This document shows positions 16,768 to 25,105 of a stretch of DNA of 64,000 nucleotides, in pieces. Below the pieces are notes generated by a model. The model was given only the letters and a program-made list of their open reading frames with translations, did no database searches and was not told where the DNA came from. The position numbers and the translations under genes were made by a program. This stretch comes from Streptococcus hillyeri (GTDB taxonomy: Bacteria; Bacillota; Bacilli; Lactobacillales; Streptococcaceae): the NCBI RefSeq assembly GCF_003686955.1, contig NZ_RCVM01000007.1, forward strand, positions 1 to 64,000, in the 5' to 3' direction. Positions within the stretch are counted from its first letter, which is position 1. Each line of letters opens with the position of its first letter.

Positions 16768-17358
16768 ATGAAGAAAAAATATGCTTTTGGAGGCTTTATC
16801 CTTATGATGATTGGCCTTCTGCTGACAGGTGTTTTTGCTTTTGCAAGTCAAGAAAATACGACAGAAGAAATTGATAAAAGATGGATTTTGACTGGCCAAA
16901 CCATTGATGAGATTTATATGGCAGGGATGAATCAGCCGGTGAATCTAGTCATTGAGCGCTCTGAAAAAAGAAATACTGAGGTAATTGTTACAGGAAAAGT
17001 TCCTGAGCGAAGTTTGAAATCACTGTCAGATAAACAATATACGAAACAATCGGATACTTTCCTGAGCTTGGCTTTTGAAGAGTTGAAGACTGGTTTAGGT
17101 ACCCATCACATCAATATCAATGAAAATGCTCGTAAGCCTGTTACTATAAAGGTGTCTCTTGGTAAAGAGACTATTTTGAAGACGTTACATCTTGATTCTA
17201 CGGGTGGCGCTGTTCATCTGCAACTTCCGAAAGATTTTCAAGCAAACTATCATTTAACAGCTGTTGATGGCGAAGTCAAGAACACTCCTCAGTCCGTCAA
17301 TGGAACTCAAACTAACATTAAGGTGACCAATTACTATGCCAATATTATTGTTGATTAG
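16768..17358 (+). CDS. Membrane-anchored DUF4097-like protein, paralog 3 of 3
   Basis: This is a 196-residue protein with an N-terminal helix (residues 6-26, FGGFILMMIGLLLTGVFAFAS). Its outer domain has IDEIYMAGMNQPVNLVIE, VTGKVPERSLKSL, VTIKVSLGKETILKTLHLD and LQLPKDFQANYHL. The duplicated architecture with paralogs 1 and 2 is clear. It ends in NIIVD, matching the final strand of paralog 2 (NITVKNRK). The next gene begins after 64 bp that hold a TATAAT box at 17392-17397, so the last two genes of the cluster may also be transcribed separately. Confidence 0.8.
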   Translation: MKKKYAFGGFILMMIGLLLTGVFAFASQENTTEEIDKRWILTGQTIDEIYMAGMNQPVNLVIERSEKRNTEVIVTGKVPERSLKSLSDKQYTKQSDTFLSLAFEELKTGLGTHHININENARKPVTIKVSLGKETILKTLHLDSTGGAVHLQLPKDFQANYHLTAVDGEVKNTPQSVNGTQTNIKVTNYYANIIVD

Positions 17359-17391
17359 ATAAATATTGTCGCTAAGCAGAAAAAACTGGTG

Positions 17392-17397
17392 TATAAT
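17392..17397 (+). promoter_or_regulatory. Possible internal promoter (-10 box only)
   Basis: TATAAT lies 26 bp before the next start codon, with AAAAGGAG between. The best -35 candidate, TTGTCG at 17366, is 20 bp away, so this is a weak call. Confidence 0.35.
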
Positions 17398-17422
17398 AGA
17401 AGAAATAAAAAGGAGAAATCGT

Positions 17423-18055
17423 ATGACTTTCGTTTTAAATACTATTGTAGCGCTAATCGTTTTGAGTTTAGTAGCTGTAGTTATTCTACAAATCCATAAA
17501 AAAAATAAGCCTCTTCCAAAGAGGGAGTTTGGATACCTCAAGTGGGTTATCTATTTACTTAATCTGCTTATTGTTGGGTTAGGGCTTGGGGCTATCTTGG
17601 GTATTATTGGATTAATCCTCAACCTTTTTGGACTTCTAGATGTTTTACAAGAGTTCCTTAATGTCAGTGGTGGTCAAAATGGCTTCAGTTTTTCATTTGA
17701 AATGGTTAATCAGTCGCCATTTGCGACAATTGTAGATATGATCAATATGATCTCTGTTCTAGGAATCTTAATCTGCATGCGTGCTTTTATGAAAAATATT
17801 ATTTTGGAAGAGATTTTCATTCCAAATAATGTGAGACTAGCACGTTTATCAACGATTTTCTTAGTGCTAGGATCATTGATTCGATCAGGTGTTGATACTT
17901 CAAGTATTGTCATGCATGGGCAATATGCAGAGAAGACCTATGAGTATAGTTTCTTTAGCTTAAATTACTTGTTAGCGGCAGTATTGGTATGGACCATGTC
18001 AATCATCTTGGAAAAAGCTATCGCTATTGCTGAAGAAAATGAATTCACCATCTGA
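17423..18055 (+). CDS. DUF2975-type integral membrane protein
   Basis: This is a 210-residue membrane protein with four or five helices (residues about 5-24, 38-70, 96-116, 140-158 and 178-200). The loop AFMKNIILEEIFIPNNVRLARL matches the conserved segment of DUF2975 proteins. The start at 17423 is set by AAAAGGAG, ruling out a longer in-frame start at 17366. DUF2975 genes are commonly paired with a small YozG-like HTH gene, exactly as seen here (14 bp downstream). The pair probably works as a membrane-linked regulatory unit, but no function has been established that I can cite. Confidence 0.85.
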   Translation: MTFVLNTIVALIVLSLVAVVILQIHKKNKPLPKREFGYLKWVIYLLNLLIVGLGLGAILGIIGLILNLFGLLDVLQEFLNVSGGQNGFSFSFEMVNQSPFATIVDMINMISVLGILICMRAFMKNIILEEIFIPNNVRLARLSTIFLVLGSLIRSGVDTSSIVMHGQYAEKTYEYSFFSLNYLLAAVLVWTMSIILEKAIAIAEENEFTI

Positions 18056-18069
18056 TTGGAGGTAGGGAC

Positions 18070-18276
18070 ATGATTATCGTCAATTTAGATGTGGAACTGG
18101 CAAAGAAAAAAATGAAATCAGGTGACTTGGCGGAGCGTATTGGCATTACACCAGCCAATCTTTCCATTTTGAAAACAGGTAAGGCAAAGGCTATTCGTTT
18201 TTCCACTTTAGAAGCCATCTGTAAGGAGCTTGGCTGCCAACCAGGAGATATTTTGGAATATCGTGAAGATGACTAG
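18070..18276 (+). CDS. Small Cro/CI-type HTH regulator (YozG-like)
   Basis: This 68-residue protein is one helix-turn-helix domain: MKSGDLAERIGITPANLSILKTGKAKAIRF contains the turn, and LEAICKELGCQPGDILEY is the standard C-terminal helix of this small family. GGAGG (18058-18062) lies before the ATG. It is coupled to the DUF2975 gene and closes the operon; a terminator follows. It is the only DNA-binding protein in the cluster and is therefore the natural candidate for the inverted repeats at 13357-13428, which is inference. Confidence 0.92.
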   Translation: MIIVNLDVELAKKKMKSGDLAERIGITPANLSILKTGKAKAIRFSTLEAICKELGCQPGDILEYREDD

Positions 18277-18306
18277 TTGTTGCCCTTGGGGCAGACAAAT
18301 AGTAAG

Positions 18307-18331
18307 AAAGAGGGAGAAAATCCCTCTTTTT
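18307..18331 (+). terminator. Intrinsic terminator
   Basis: The stem AAAGAGGGA/TCCCTCTTT with loop GAAAA is followed by T residues. Confidence 0.9.
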
Positions 18332-18343
18332 AAGGTTAAAATA

Positions 18344-18371
18344 AGTAATCGTTTTCATTTTTTGGTATACT
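18344..18371 (+). promoter_or_regulatory. Extended -10 promoter with cre-like site
   Basis: TGG-TATACT (18363-18371) precedes the aldo/keto reductase gene. AGTAATCGTTTTCA (18344-18357) matches 12 of 14 cre positions and sits where a -35 would be, which suggests catabolite control. Confidence 0.5.
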
Positions 18372-18398
18372 AAAACCATAAAAACAAAGGAGAGAAAC

Positions 18399-19313
18399 AT
18401 GAAACAAGTTATTGGACAGACAGGTGTGGAAGGGTCACGTATTTCGCTTGGGTGTATGCGAATGGCTGCGCTAGAAGTGGCTGACGCTGAAAAGGTGATT
18501 GCGACCAGTCTTGAAGCAGGTATCAACTTTATTGACCATGCCGATATTTATGGTGGTGGTCAGTCTGAGGAACGCTTCCGTGATGCGGTGAAAAATCTAG
18601 GCATTGCGCGTGAGGATCTGATTTTACAATCTAAATGCGGTATTCAGCGTGGCTATTTTGATTTTTCAAAAGACCATATCCTTAATTCTGTTGATGGGAT
18701 TTTGAAACGTTTGGATACAGATTACCTTGATTTTCTAGTCTTGCACCGACCAGATATTTTGGTCGAACCAGAAGAAGTTGCGGAAGCTTTTAGTCAATTA
18801 AAACAATCTGGTAAAGTCAAACACTTCGGTGTCAGCAATCAAAACCGCTACCAAATGGAACTCTTGCAGTCTTATCTCGATGAGCCATTAGCAGTAAATC
18901 AATTGCAGCTATCCCCAGCACACACACCAATGTTTGATTTTGGGGTTAATGTCAACATGCGTAACGACGCTGGTGTTAACCGTGATAGTGGCATTGTGGA
19001 ATACTGCCGTTTGAACAAGGTGACGATTCAGGCTTGGTCACCATTCCAAATTGATCTTGGGAAAGGCCTTTTCTCAGGAAATCCAGATTACAAAGAATTA
19101 AACGAAACAATCAGCCGTTACGCTGAACAATACGGTGTGTCTGATGAAGCGATTATCATTGCATGGATTTTACGCCATCCAGCTAAAATGCAAGCTATCA
19201 TCGGCTCAATGAATCCAGACCGCATTGCCAAAATCGCTAAGGCGACTGAGGTTAATCTGACGCGTCCAGAATGGTATGACATTTACCGCAGCGCAGGAAA
19301 TGTGTTGCCGTAA
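18399..19313 (+). CDS. Aldo/keto reductase (YdhF-like)
   Basis: This is a 304-residue NAD(P)H-dependent oxidoreductase of the AKR superfamily. The catalytic tetrad is visible: Asp and Tyr in FIDHADIYGGGQSEERF, Lys in ILQSKCGI, and His in LVLHRPD. The TIM-barrel strand FGVSNQNRYQMELL and the cofactor-binding end WILRHPAKMQAIIGSMNPDRI are typical. It resembles the YdhF/YcsN group. It is preceded by GGAGAG and its own promoter, and convergent to asparaginase across a shared terminator. Substrate unknown. Confidence 0.93.
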   Translation: MKQVIGQTGVEGSRISLGCMRMAALEVADAEKVIATSLEAGINFIDHADIYGGGQSEERFRDAVKNLGIAREDLILQSKCGIQRGYFDFSKDHILNSVDGILKRLDTDYLDFLVLHRPDILVEPEEVAEAFSQLKQSGKVKHFGVSNQNRYQMELLQSYLDEPLAVNQLQLSPAHTPMFDFGVNVNMRNDAGVNRDSGIVEYCRLNKVTIQAWSPFQIDLGKGLFSGNPDYKELNETISRYAEQYGVSDEAIIIAWILRHPAKMQAIIGSMNPDRIAKIAKATEVNLTRPEWYDIYRSAGNVLP

Positions 19314-19330
19314 GCGGCTGATTTAAACAA

Positions 19331-19367
19331 AAAAACGACTGTCTTCATCAGATGAGCAGTCGTTTTT
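19331..19367. terminator. Bidirectional terminator between convergent genes
   Basis: A perfect 11-bp stem AAAAACGACTG/CAGTCGTTTTT, with further pairing TCATC/GATGA in the loop, has A and T runs on both sides. It serves the aldo/keto reductase on the plus strand and asparaginase on the minus strand. Confidence 0.9.
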
Positions 19368-19380
19368 GAGTGTTATCAGA

Positions 19381-20346
19381 TTACCCTTCAATGTAATCAA
19401 CCAATTCTTTTCCTTTTAATCCTGCATTGAGTGCAATCAGCAATTTCAATCTTGCCTTGGGTGCGTTGAGTTCTTTGACAAACATGACGCCCATTTCTTG
19501 AAGGGTTACGCCACCACCGTCATAAGCGTAAACAGGCTCAGCAATGCCATTGAAGCAACGTGAGACAAGGACGACAGGAACTCCTTGGTCAATCAGGTTT
19601 TTGAGTTCCAAAGCTGCGCTAGGCGGAATATTTCCAGCACCAAGAGCCTCGATGACCACCCCATCAATATTGTCAGGGCTGAGCAGACTAATGATACTGC
19701 CATCACCCATACCAGCGTAGGCTTTGATAATAGGAACAGTCCCTGAAATCTTATTCAAATCAAATCGTACACGAGGCTCGGCTGTTTTGAAAAAGAGAAT
19801 ATCGTGTTTCATGATGATGCCAAGTGGTCCGTGTGTAGGCGTTTGGAAGGTCGAAACATTGGTCGTGTGGGTTTTTGTCACGTATTTAGCAGCGTGGATT
19901 TCATCATTCATCACCACAAGAACACCCTTATCAGCAGCCTTGTCGTGACTGGCGACACGTAGGGCAGAGAGGTAGTTATACACCCCATCGCTTCCCAATT
20001 CATTTGAAGACCTCATGGCACCTGTGAGGACGATGGGAATTTCTGGGATAGCCATGGTATCCAAAAAGTAGGCTGTTTCTTCTAAAGTATCTGTGCCGTG
20101 AGTGATAACAATGCCGTCAAATTGCCCAGCTGTTTCACGGATTTTGTGGTAAAGAGCCAGCATGTGGCTTGGTTTGATATGTGGACTAGGAAGATTTAGA
20201 AAATCAACGACAGTCAGGTCTAAATGTTTCCAGTCAATATCAATCTGTGTCATGGGATTATTTTCGGTAGGATTCACATTTCCAGTATCATCAGCTGTCA
20301 TGGAAATGGTACCACCAGTATGGAGAACTAAGATTTTTTTAGTCAT
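19381..20346 (-). CDS. L-asparaginase, cytoplasmic type I
   Basis: This is a 321-residue asparaginase converting asparagine to aspartate and ammonia. The two threonine motifs are clear: LHTGGTISM near residue 8 and THGTDTLEETAYFL near residue 83, both part of the catalytic site. No signal peptide is present, so it is the intracellular, AnsA-like enzyme. The ATG at 20346 is preferred: upstream in-frame sequence to 20427 overlaps the promoter. On the minus strand AAAGG lies a few bases before it. Its promoter overlaps that of the divergent HAD gene. The gene would feed aspartate and ammonium metabolism. Confidence 0.95.
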   Translation of the reverse strand: MTKKILVLHTGGTISMTADDTGNVNPTENNPMTQIDIDWKHLDLTVVDFLNLPSPHIKPSHMLALYHKIRETAGQFDGIVITHGTDTLEETAYFLDTMAIPEIPIVLTGAMRSSNELGSDGVYNYLSALRVASHDKAADKGVLVVMNDEIHAAKYVTKTHTTNVSTFQTPTHGPLGIIMKHDILFFKTAEPRVRFDLNKISGTVPIIKAYAGMGDGSIISLLSPDNIDGVVIEALGAGNIPPSAALELKNLIDQGVPVVLVSRCFNGIAEPVYAYDGGGVTLQEMGVMFVKELNAPKARLKLLIALNAGLKGKELVDYIEG

Positions 20347-20373
20347 AAATGAAAGCCTTTCTGAAAATGAATA

Positions 20374-20408
20374 TGATATAATATAAGTATTGTAACACAT
20401 TTCTGTAA
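20374..20408. promoter_or_regulatory. Overlapping divergent promoters (asparaginase / HAD gene)
   Basis: On the minus strand TTACAG (20408-20403) and TATATT (20385-20380) are 17 bp apart and drive asparaginase. On the plus strand TGA-TATAAT (20374-20382) is an extended -10 for the HAD gene. The two -10 boxes share bases 20380-20382. Confidence 0.6.
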
Positions 20409-20489
20409 GGGAATGAAGGAGACGCACGCTAGGAGAGATTTTCTTGCAGTGTAAGGTGTAAAAAATGATAGGTGAAAGGAGCAGTTTGT

Positions 20490-21884
20490 ATGGCAGTCAA
20501 AGCAGTCTTTTTTGATATTGACGGGACACTGTTAAATGATATGAAAAAAGTGCAGCGATCAACCCAAAAGGCTATTTCTGAGATGAAAAAGCAAGGGATT
20601 TTAGTTGGTCTTGCGACTGGCCGTGGTCCAGGATTTGTCGCTCCTTTCATGGAAAATTTGGGGTTAGATTTTGCAGTTACTTATAACGGTCAGTACATTA
20701 TTACGCGTGATAAGATTCTTTACCAAAACCAACTGCCAAAATCATTGATTTATAAGGCAATCAAATTTGCGTCAAGTAACCGCATGGAGATTTCCTTGGG
20801 ATCAGCTGACGGTCTCCTTGGTTCTAATATCATCAATATGGGGACGAGCCCCGTTGGTCAAGTGATCAGCCGATTGGTTCCTAAAAAATGGACAAAATCA
20901 GTTGAGAGGGGCTTTAAATATTTGGTGCGCCGTGTGAAACCCCAAAATAGTCAGTACCTCCTCACGATGATGCGTCAGCCTGTTTACCAAATTGTCTTGA
21001 TTACTACTAAAACCCAACTGCTTAGGGAAGAATTTCCAACTGCAACTGTGACGAGAAGTAGCCCCTACTCAGCGGATGTCATTTCTCAAGGGCAATCTAA
21101 GATAAAAGGAATTGCCCGTGTCGGTGAGGTCTTTGGCTTTGATTTGTCTGAGGTTATGGCTTTTGGTGATTCGGACAATGATATGGAGATGCTATCTGGA
21201 GTTGGTGTCGCAGTAGCGATGGGTAATGCCAATGAAGAGGTAAAAGCTGTTGCTCACTATGTCACAGAAACCAATAATAAAGATGGTATTGCGCAAGCTT
21301 TGGCCCACTTTGGACTAATCCATGTTGAGCAAGAAAAAGTCTTCGGTAGCCGTGACGACAACTTCAACCGAGTTAAGGACTTTCACCAGCTTATGGACGG
21401 TGAGACTTGCGAGAAGCCTAGAGTTTATGATTTAGAGGAAGCAGGTCACCGTTCAGGCTTTAAAGCAGAAGAGATTGTTGAATTTCTCTACGCAACCAGC
21501 GGTGGCAATACAGACTTGTTTAAAAACGCTGTGGAAGACCTTCATCAGGCTGTGGATAAAGCGGTGCAGAAAGTGGAGGCAAAAGGAGAGCCTGTTGATA
21601 ACCCTTTGGTGGGGCAAGTCGATGCCCTGACAGACCTTCTCTATTTTACCTATGGCTCGTTTGTATTGATGGGGGTTGACCCGAAACCATTCTTTGACAC
21701 CGTGCATGAAGCTAATATGGGGAAAATTTTCCCAGACGGAAAAGCGCATTTTGACCCAATTACCCATAAAATCTTGAAACCAGATGACTGGGAAAAACGC
21801 TTTGCCCCTGAACCAGCCATCAAACGAGAACTGGATAGACAGATCCAAAAAGCGAAAATGAAACAAAGGAAAAAAGAAATCTGA
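20490..21884 (+). CDS. Cof-type HAD-IIB phosphatase fused to a MazG-like pyrophosphohydrolase domain
   Basis: This 464-residue protein has two parts. Residues 1-275 are a Cof/HAD-IIB phosphatase: nucleophile motif FFDIDGTLLND, and AFGDSDNDMEML as the metal-binding C-terminal motif. Residues about 290-440 look like an all-alpha NTP pyrophosphohydrolase (MazG/HisE-like): KAEEIVEFLYATSGG supplies acidic helix residues and DALTDLLYFTYGSF a second E/D helix, followed by NMGKIFPDGKAHFDP. The tail is very basic (KAKMKQRKKEI). The fused form would dephosphorylate sugar phosphates or nucleotides and possibly clean abnormal nucleotides. The ATG at 20490 follows AAAGGA; a GTG at 20472 lies upstream of it. 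Confidence 0.9.
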   Translation: MAVKAVFFDIDGTLLNDMKKVQRSTQKAISEMKKQGILVGLATGRGPGFVAPFMENLGLDFAVTYNGQYIITRDKILYQNQLPKSLIYKAIKFASSNRMEISLGSADGLLGSNIINMGTSPVGQVISRLVPKKWTKSVERGFKYLVRRVKPQNSQYLLTMMRQPVYQIVLITTKTQLLREEFPTATVTRSSPYSADVISQGQSKIKGIARVGEVFGFDLSEVMAFGDSDNDMEMLSGVGVAVAMGNANEEVKAVAHYVTETNNKDGIAQALAHFGLIHVEQEKVFGSRDDNFNRVKDFHQLMDGETCEKPRVYDLEEAGHRSGFKAEEIVEFLYATSGGNTDLFKNAVEDLHQAVDKAVQKVEAKGEPVDNPLVGQVDALTDLLYFTYGSFVLMGVDPKPFFDTVHEANMGKIFPDGKAHFDPITHKILKPDDWEKRFAPEPAIKRELDRQIQKAKMKQRKKEI

Positions 21885-21885
21885 T

Positions 21886-21907
21886 AAAAGCTCCGTTGGA
21901 GCTTTTT
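21886..21907 (+). terminator. Intrinsic terminator
   Basis: The stem AAAAGCTCC/GGAGCTTTT has a 3-nt loop and starts right after the HAD stop codon. Confidence 0.88.
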
Positions 21908-21933
21908 ACATGACATCAGAATTGACTTCTTCT

Positions 21934-21961
21934 TTTCATTTAAATGATTTTGCGCTATAAT
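21934..21961 (+). promoter_or_regulatory. Promoter of the aminotransferase gene
   Basis: TTTCAT (21934-21939) and TATAAT (21956-21961) are 16 bp apart. Confidence 0.55.
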
Positions 21962-22014
21962 AAGGAACGTGATTGAAAGGGGGACTGCCCAGTTGTCGTC
22001 CCAGGTATTTGATA

Positions 22015-23229
22015 ATGAAAGAATTTAATAAATCCTCAAAACTTGAACATGTCGCTTATGATATTCGTGGACCAATCTTGGATGAAGCTGAGCGCATGAT
22101 TGCCAATGGAGAAAAAATTCTACGCCTTAATACTGGAAATCCGGCGGAGTTTGGTTTTACAGCACCAGATGAGGTGATTCGTGATCTTATTTTGAATGCT
22201 CGTAACAGTGAAGGCTATTCTAATAGTAAAGGGATTTTCTCTGCTAGAAAAGCAATTATGCAGTATTGTCAGACCAAGGGCATTCAAGGTGTGGATATTG
22301 ACGATATCTACATTGGTAATGGTGTTTCTGAGATGATTTCCATCTCTATGCAGGCGCTTTTGGACAATGGTGATGAAGTGCTAGTGCCAATGCCTGACTA
22401 CCCCCTTTGGACAGCTTGTGTGAGTCTCGCTGGGGGAAATGCGGTGCATTACCTTTGTGATGAATCTGCCAATTGGTATCCAGATATTGATGACATCAAG
22501 TCTAAAATTACTTCTAAGACGAAGGCGATTGTTATCATTAACCCAAATAACCCAACGGGAGCTCTTTATCCAAAAGAACTTTTAGAAGAAATCGTTGAGG
22601 TTGCTCGTCAAAATGATTTGATTATCTTTGCGGATGAAATTTATGACCGTATGGTTATGGATGGTAAAAAACATATTGCCATTGCTAGCCTAGCACCAGA
22701 TGTGTTCTGTGTGTCAATGAATGGGCTGTCAAAATCTCATCGTATCTGTGGTTTCCGTGTGGGCTGGATGGTGCTCTCTGGACCTAAAAAACATGTTAAG
22801 GGCTACATTGAAGGGCTTAATATGTTGTCAAATATGCGCCTTTGTTCAAATGTCTTAGCCCAGCATGTGGTTCAAACTTCTCTAGGTGGTTATCAGTCTG
22901 TTGATGAATTGTTAATTCCTGGCGGACGCCTTTATGAGCAACGTGAATTTATCACCAAAGCAGTCAATGATATCCCAGGCTTATCAGCTGTTAAGCCAGA
23001 GGCGGGGCTCTATATTTTCCCAAAAATTGACCGTGAGATGTACCGTATTGATGATGACGAGGAATTCTGTTTGCAACTGTTAAAACAAGAAAAGGTCATG
23101 TTGGTACCTGGTAAGGGCTTCAACTGGAAAGAACCAGACCACTTTCGTATCGTCTATCTCCCTCGAGTGGAAGAATTGGCAACCTTGCAAACAAAATTAA
23201 CACGTGTTCTTAATCAATACAAACGTTAA
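22015..23229 (+). CDS. PLP-dependent aminotransferase (AlaT-like)
   Basis: This 404-residue fold-type I aminotransferase probably makes alanine from pyruvate and glutamate. The family features are YSNSKGIFSARKAI, GNGVSEMISISMQALL, PMPDYPLWTA, INPNNPTGALY, FADEIYDRM, and the PLP lysine in SMNGLSKSHRICGFRVGWM. Streptococcal AlaT proteins start MKEFNKSSKLEHVAYDIRGP, which is why the ATG at 22015 is chosen. Yet its Shine-Dalgarno is weak (AGG at about 22003), while a strong AAAGGGGG at 21976-21983 lies too far upstream; that stretch can fold with TCCC at 21999-22002. The gene has its own promoter and terminator. Confidence 0.93.
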   Translation: MKEFNKSSKLEHVAYDIRGPILDEAERMIANGEKILRLNTGNPAEFGFTAPDEVIRDLILNARNSEGYSNSKGIFSARKAIMQYCQTKGIQGVDIDDIYIGNGVSEMISISMQALLDNGDEVLVPMPDYPLWTACVSLAGGNAVHYLCDESANWYPDIDDIKSKITSKTKAIVIINPNNPTGALYPKELLEEIVEVARQNDLIIFADEIYDRMVMDGKKHIAIASLAPDVFCVSMNGLSKSHRICGFRVGWMVLSGPKKHVKGYIEGLNMLSNMRLCSNVLAQHVVQTSLGGYQSVDELLIPGGRLYEQREFITKAVNDIPGLSAVKPEAGLYIFPKIDREMYRIDDDEEFCLQLLKQEKVMLVPGKGFNWKEPDHFRIVYLPRVEELATLQTKLTRVLNQYKR

Positions 23230-23251
23230 GGGTTAATCCTGATAAACATTG

Positions 23252-23284
23252 GAGGCTGGGCAAAAACTCGTCCAGTCTCTTTAT
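23252..23284 (+). terminator. Intrinsic terminator
   Basis: GAGGCTGG (23252-23259) pairs with CCAGTCTC (23272-23279), with one G-T pair, and a T-rich tract follows. Confidence 0.7.
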
Positions 23285-23375
23285 TTTAGTTTTAAAATAT
23301 CGTAAAACCCCTTGTTTCTAGTTCTAAAAAGGACTAAAATAGTAAAGGTAAACATTCAGAAATGGAGAAAAATCA

Positions 23376-25010
23376 GTGTTGCTAAATTGGCAGGATATTG
23401 TTTTTAATTTTATTGGTGGACTTGGTCTGTTCCTCTTCAGTATTAAATACATGGGAGATGGGCTTCAACAGGCAGCGGGTGACCGATTACGGTACTACAT
23501 TGATCGTTACACAAGTAACCCGTTTTTAGGGATATTAGTAGGTTTGGCAATGTCGGCGCTCATTCAGTCGTCGTCTGGGGTGACGGTTATCACAGTTGGT
23601 TTAGTATCGGCGGGTCTGCTTAATCTTAGACAGGCAATAGGAATTGTCATGGGGGCTAATATCGGAACGACCGTGACTTCTTTCATGATTGGTTTCAAGT
23701 TGGGAGATTATGCCCTTCCGATGATTGCGCTCGGAGCAGCTCTGCTCTTTTTCACTTCAAATAAAAAACTGAATAATTTAGGTCGAGTTATTTTTGGTGT
23801 TGGGGGGATCTTTTTCTCTCTCAATCTGATGGGAGATGCCGTTGATCCTTTAAAATCAGTTGATGCTTTTCGTGATTATTTGGCAACCTTGGGCGATAAA
23901 CCGTTGATGTGGGTTCTTATCGGTACTGTTTTGACCATGATGGTTCAGGCCTCATCAGCTATTATCGGAATTGTTCAGGGTTTGCATGGTAGTGACTTAT
24001 TGGACTTGCAAGGTGCTATTCCGATTCTTTTAGGGTCGAATATTGGGACCTGTATCACAGCGGTTTTAGCCTCTATCGGTTCAACCATTGCTGCGAAGCG
24101 TGTGGCTTGGGCGCATGTGCTCTTTAATGTGATTGGTACTCTTATTTTTATGATATTGTTAGTACCTTTTACAGGTTTTATTGATTTGTTGCAAGGGCAC
24201 TTACATTTGACACCTGAAATGACGATAGCCTTTGCTCACGGTGCATTTAATATTACCAACACGATTATTCTTTTACCTTTCATTGGTGTACTTGCATTTT
24301 TGGTTACTAAACTCATTCCGGGTCAAGAAGAGTCAGTTACTAAGTACGAGGCGCTTTATCTTGATAAAATTTTAATCACTCAGGCGCCAGCTATTGCCCT
24401 TGGTAATGCTAAAAAAGAATTGATTCACTTGGCGTCATATGCCATTCAATCTTTAGAGGCTTCCTATAGCTATCTAAAAACTGCTGATGAAAAGTATTCG
24501 GATTATGTTCACCGTTATGAAAAAGCGGTAAATACGATTGATGAGGAGTTGACCAACTATCTCATCGCCATCTCAAATGAGGCTCTCAATCCTTCTGAAA
24601 ATGAGGTTTTAGCGGGAATCTTAGATGCTTCTCGTGATTTGGAACGCATTGGTGACCATTCTGAAGCCTTAGTGGTCTTAATTGATCATATGTTCAGTAA
24701 AGAAGCTCATTTTTCGGAAGAAGCAGATAGAGAATTACGTGAGATGTACCATAAGGCACACCGTATGATTTTAGACAGTATTCGAGCGATTACAGACGGA
24801 GATAAGGTCTTGTCTGAGGAGTTGCTAGAACGCCATAGTGACATTCAGCGTATGGAACGTCAAATCCGAAAAAATCATATCCGTCGTCTCAATAATGGCG
24901 AATGCTCAGCTCAAGCTGGTTTGAACTTTGTGGATATCTTATCACACTATACCCGCATGTCAGATCACGCAGCTAATCTTGCTGAAAAAGTGATTGAAAA
25001 TCAATTATAA
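23376..25010 (+). CDS. Na+/phosphate cotransporter with C-terminal PhoU domain
   Basis: This 544-residue protein of the NptA/PNaS family moves inorganic phosphate with sodium. The duplicated transport motif appears twice: SALIQSSSGVTVITVGLV near residue 60 and MMVQASSAIIGIVQGLHG near residue 190, each followed by a GANIGT or GSNIGT signature. About nine membrane helices span residues 1-310. From 330 onward the protein is soluble and alpha-helical, with RDLERIGDHSEALV and HYTRMSDHAANLAEKV, the PhoU repeats that sense or regulate phosphate uptake. Translation starts at GTG (23376) after ATGGAG. It stands alone between two terminators. Confidence 0.94.
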   Translation: MLLNWQDIVFNFIGGLGLFLFSIKYMGDGLQQAAGDRLRYYIDRYTSNPFLGILVGLAMSALIQSSSGVTVITVGLVSAGLLNLRQAIGIVMGANIGTTVTSFMIGFKLGDYALPMIALGAALLFFTSNKKLNNLGRVIFGVGGIFFSLNLMGDAVDPLKSVDAFRDYLATLGDKPLMWVLIGTVLTMMVQASSAIIGIVQGLHGSDLLDLQGAIPILLGSNIGTCITAVLASIGSTIAAKRVAWAHVLFNVIGTLIFMILLVPFTGFIDLLQGHLHLTPEMTIAFAHGAFNITNTIILLPFIGVLAFLVTKLIPGQEESVTKYEALYLDKILITQAPAIALGNAKKELIHLASYAIQSLEASYSYLKTADEKYSDYVHRYEKAVNTIDEELTNYLIAISNEALNPSENEVLAGILDASRDLERIGDHSEALVVLIDHMFSKEAHFSEEADRELREMYHKAHRMILDSIRAITDGDKVLSEELLERHSDIQRMERQIRKNHIRRLNNGECSAQAGLNFVDILSHYTRMSDHAANLAEKVIENQL

Positions 25011-25023
25011 TCTTGATTAGAAG

Positions 25024-25048
25024 AAGTGGGACTATTCTCGCTTTTTTT
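25024..25048 (+). terminator. Intrinsic terminator
   Basis: The stem AGTGGGA/TCTCGCT (two G-T pairs) with loop CTAT is followed by seven T. The same T run forms the start of the next promoter. Confidence 0.75.
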
Positions 25049-25077
25049 GTTTACAAATTTCCAAAAAAATCTTACAA
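25049..25077 (+). promoter_or_regulatory. Promoter of nagA
   Basis: TTTACA (25049-25054) and TACAAT (25072-25077) are 17 bp apart. Confidence 0.7.
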
Positions 25078-25105
25078 TATTAATATATTAACCGAGGTGA
25101 AAATT

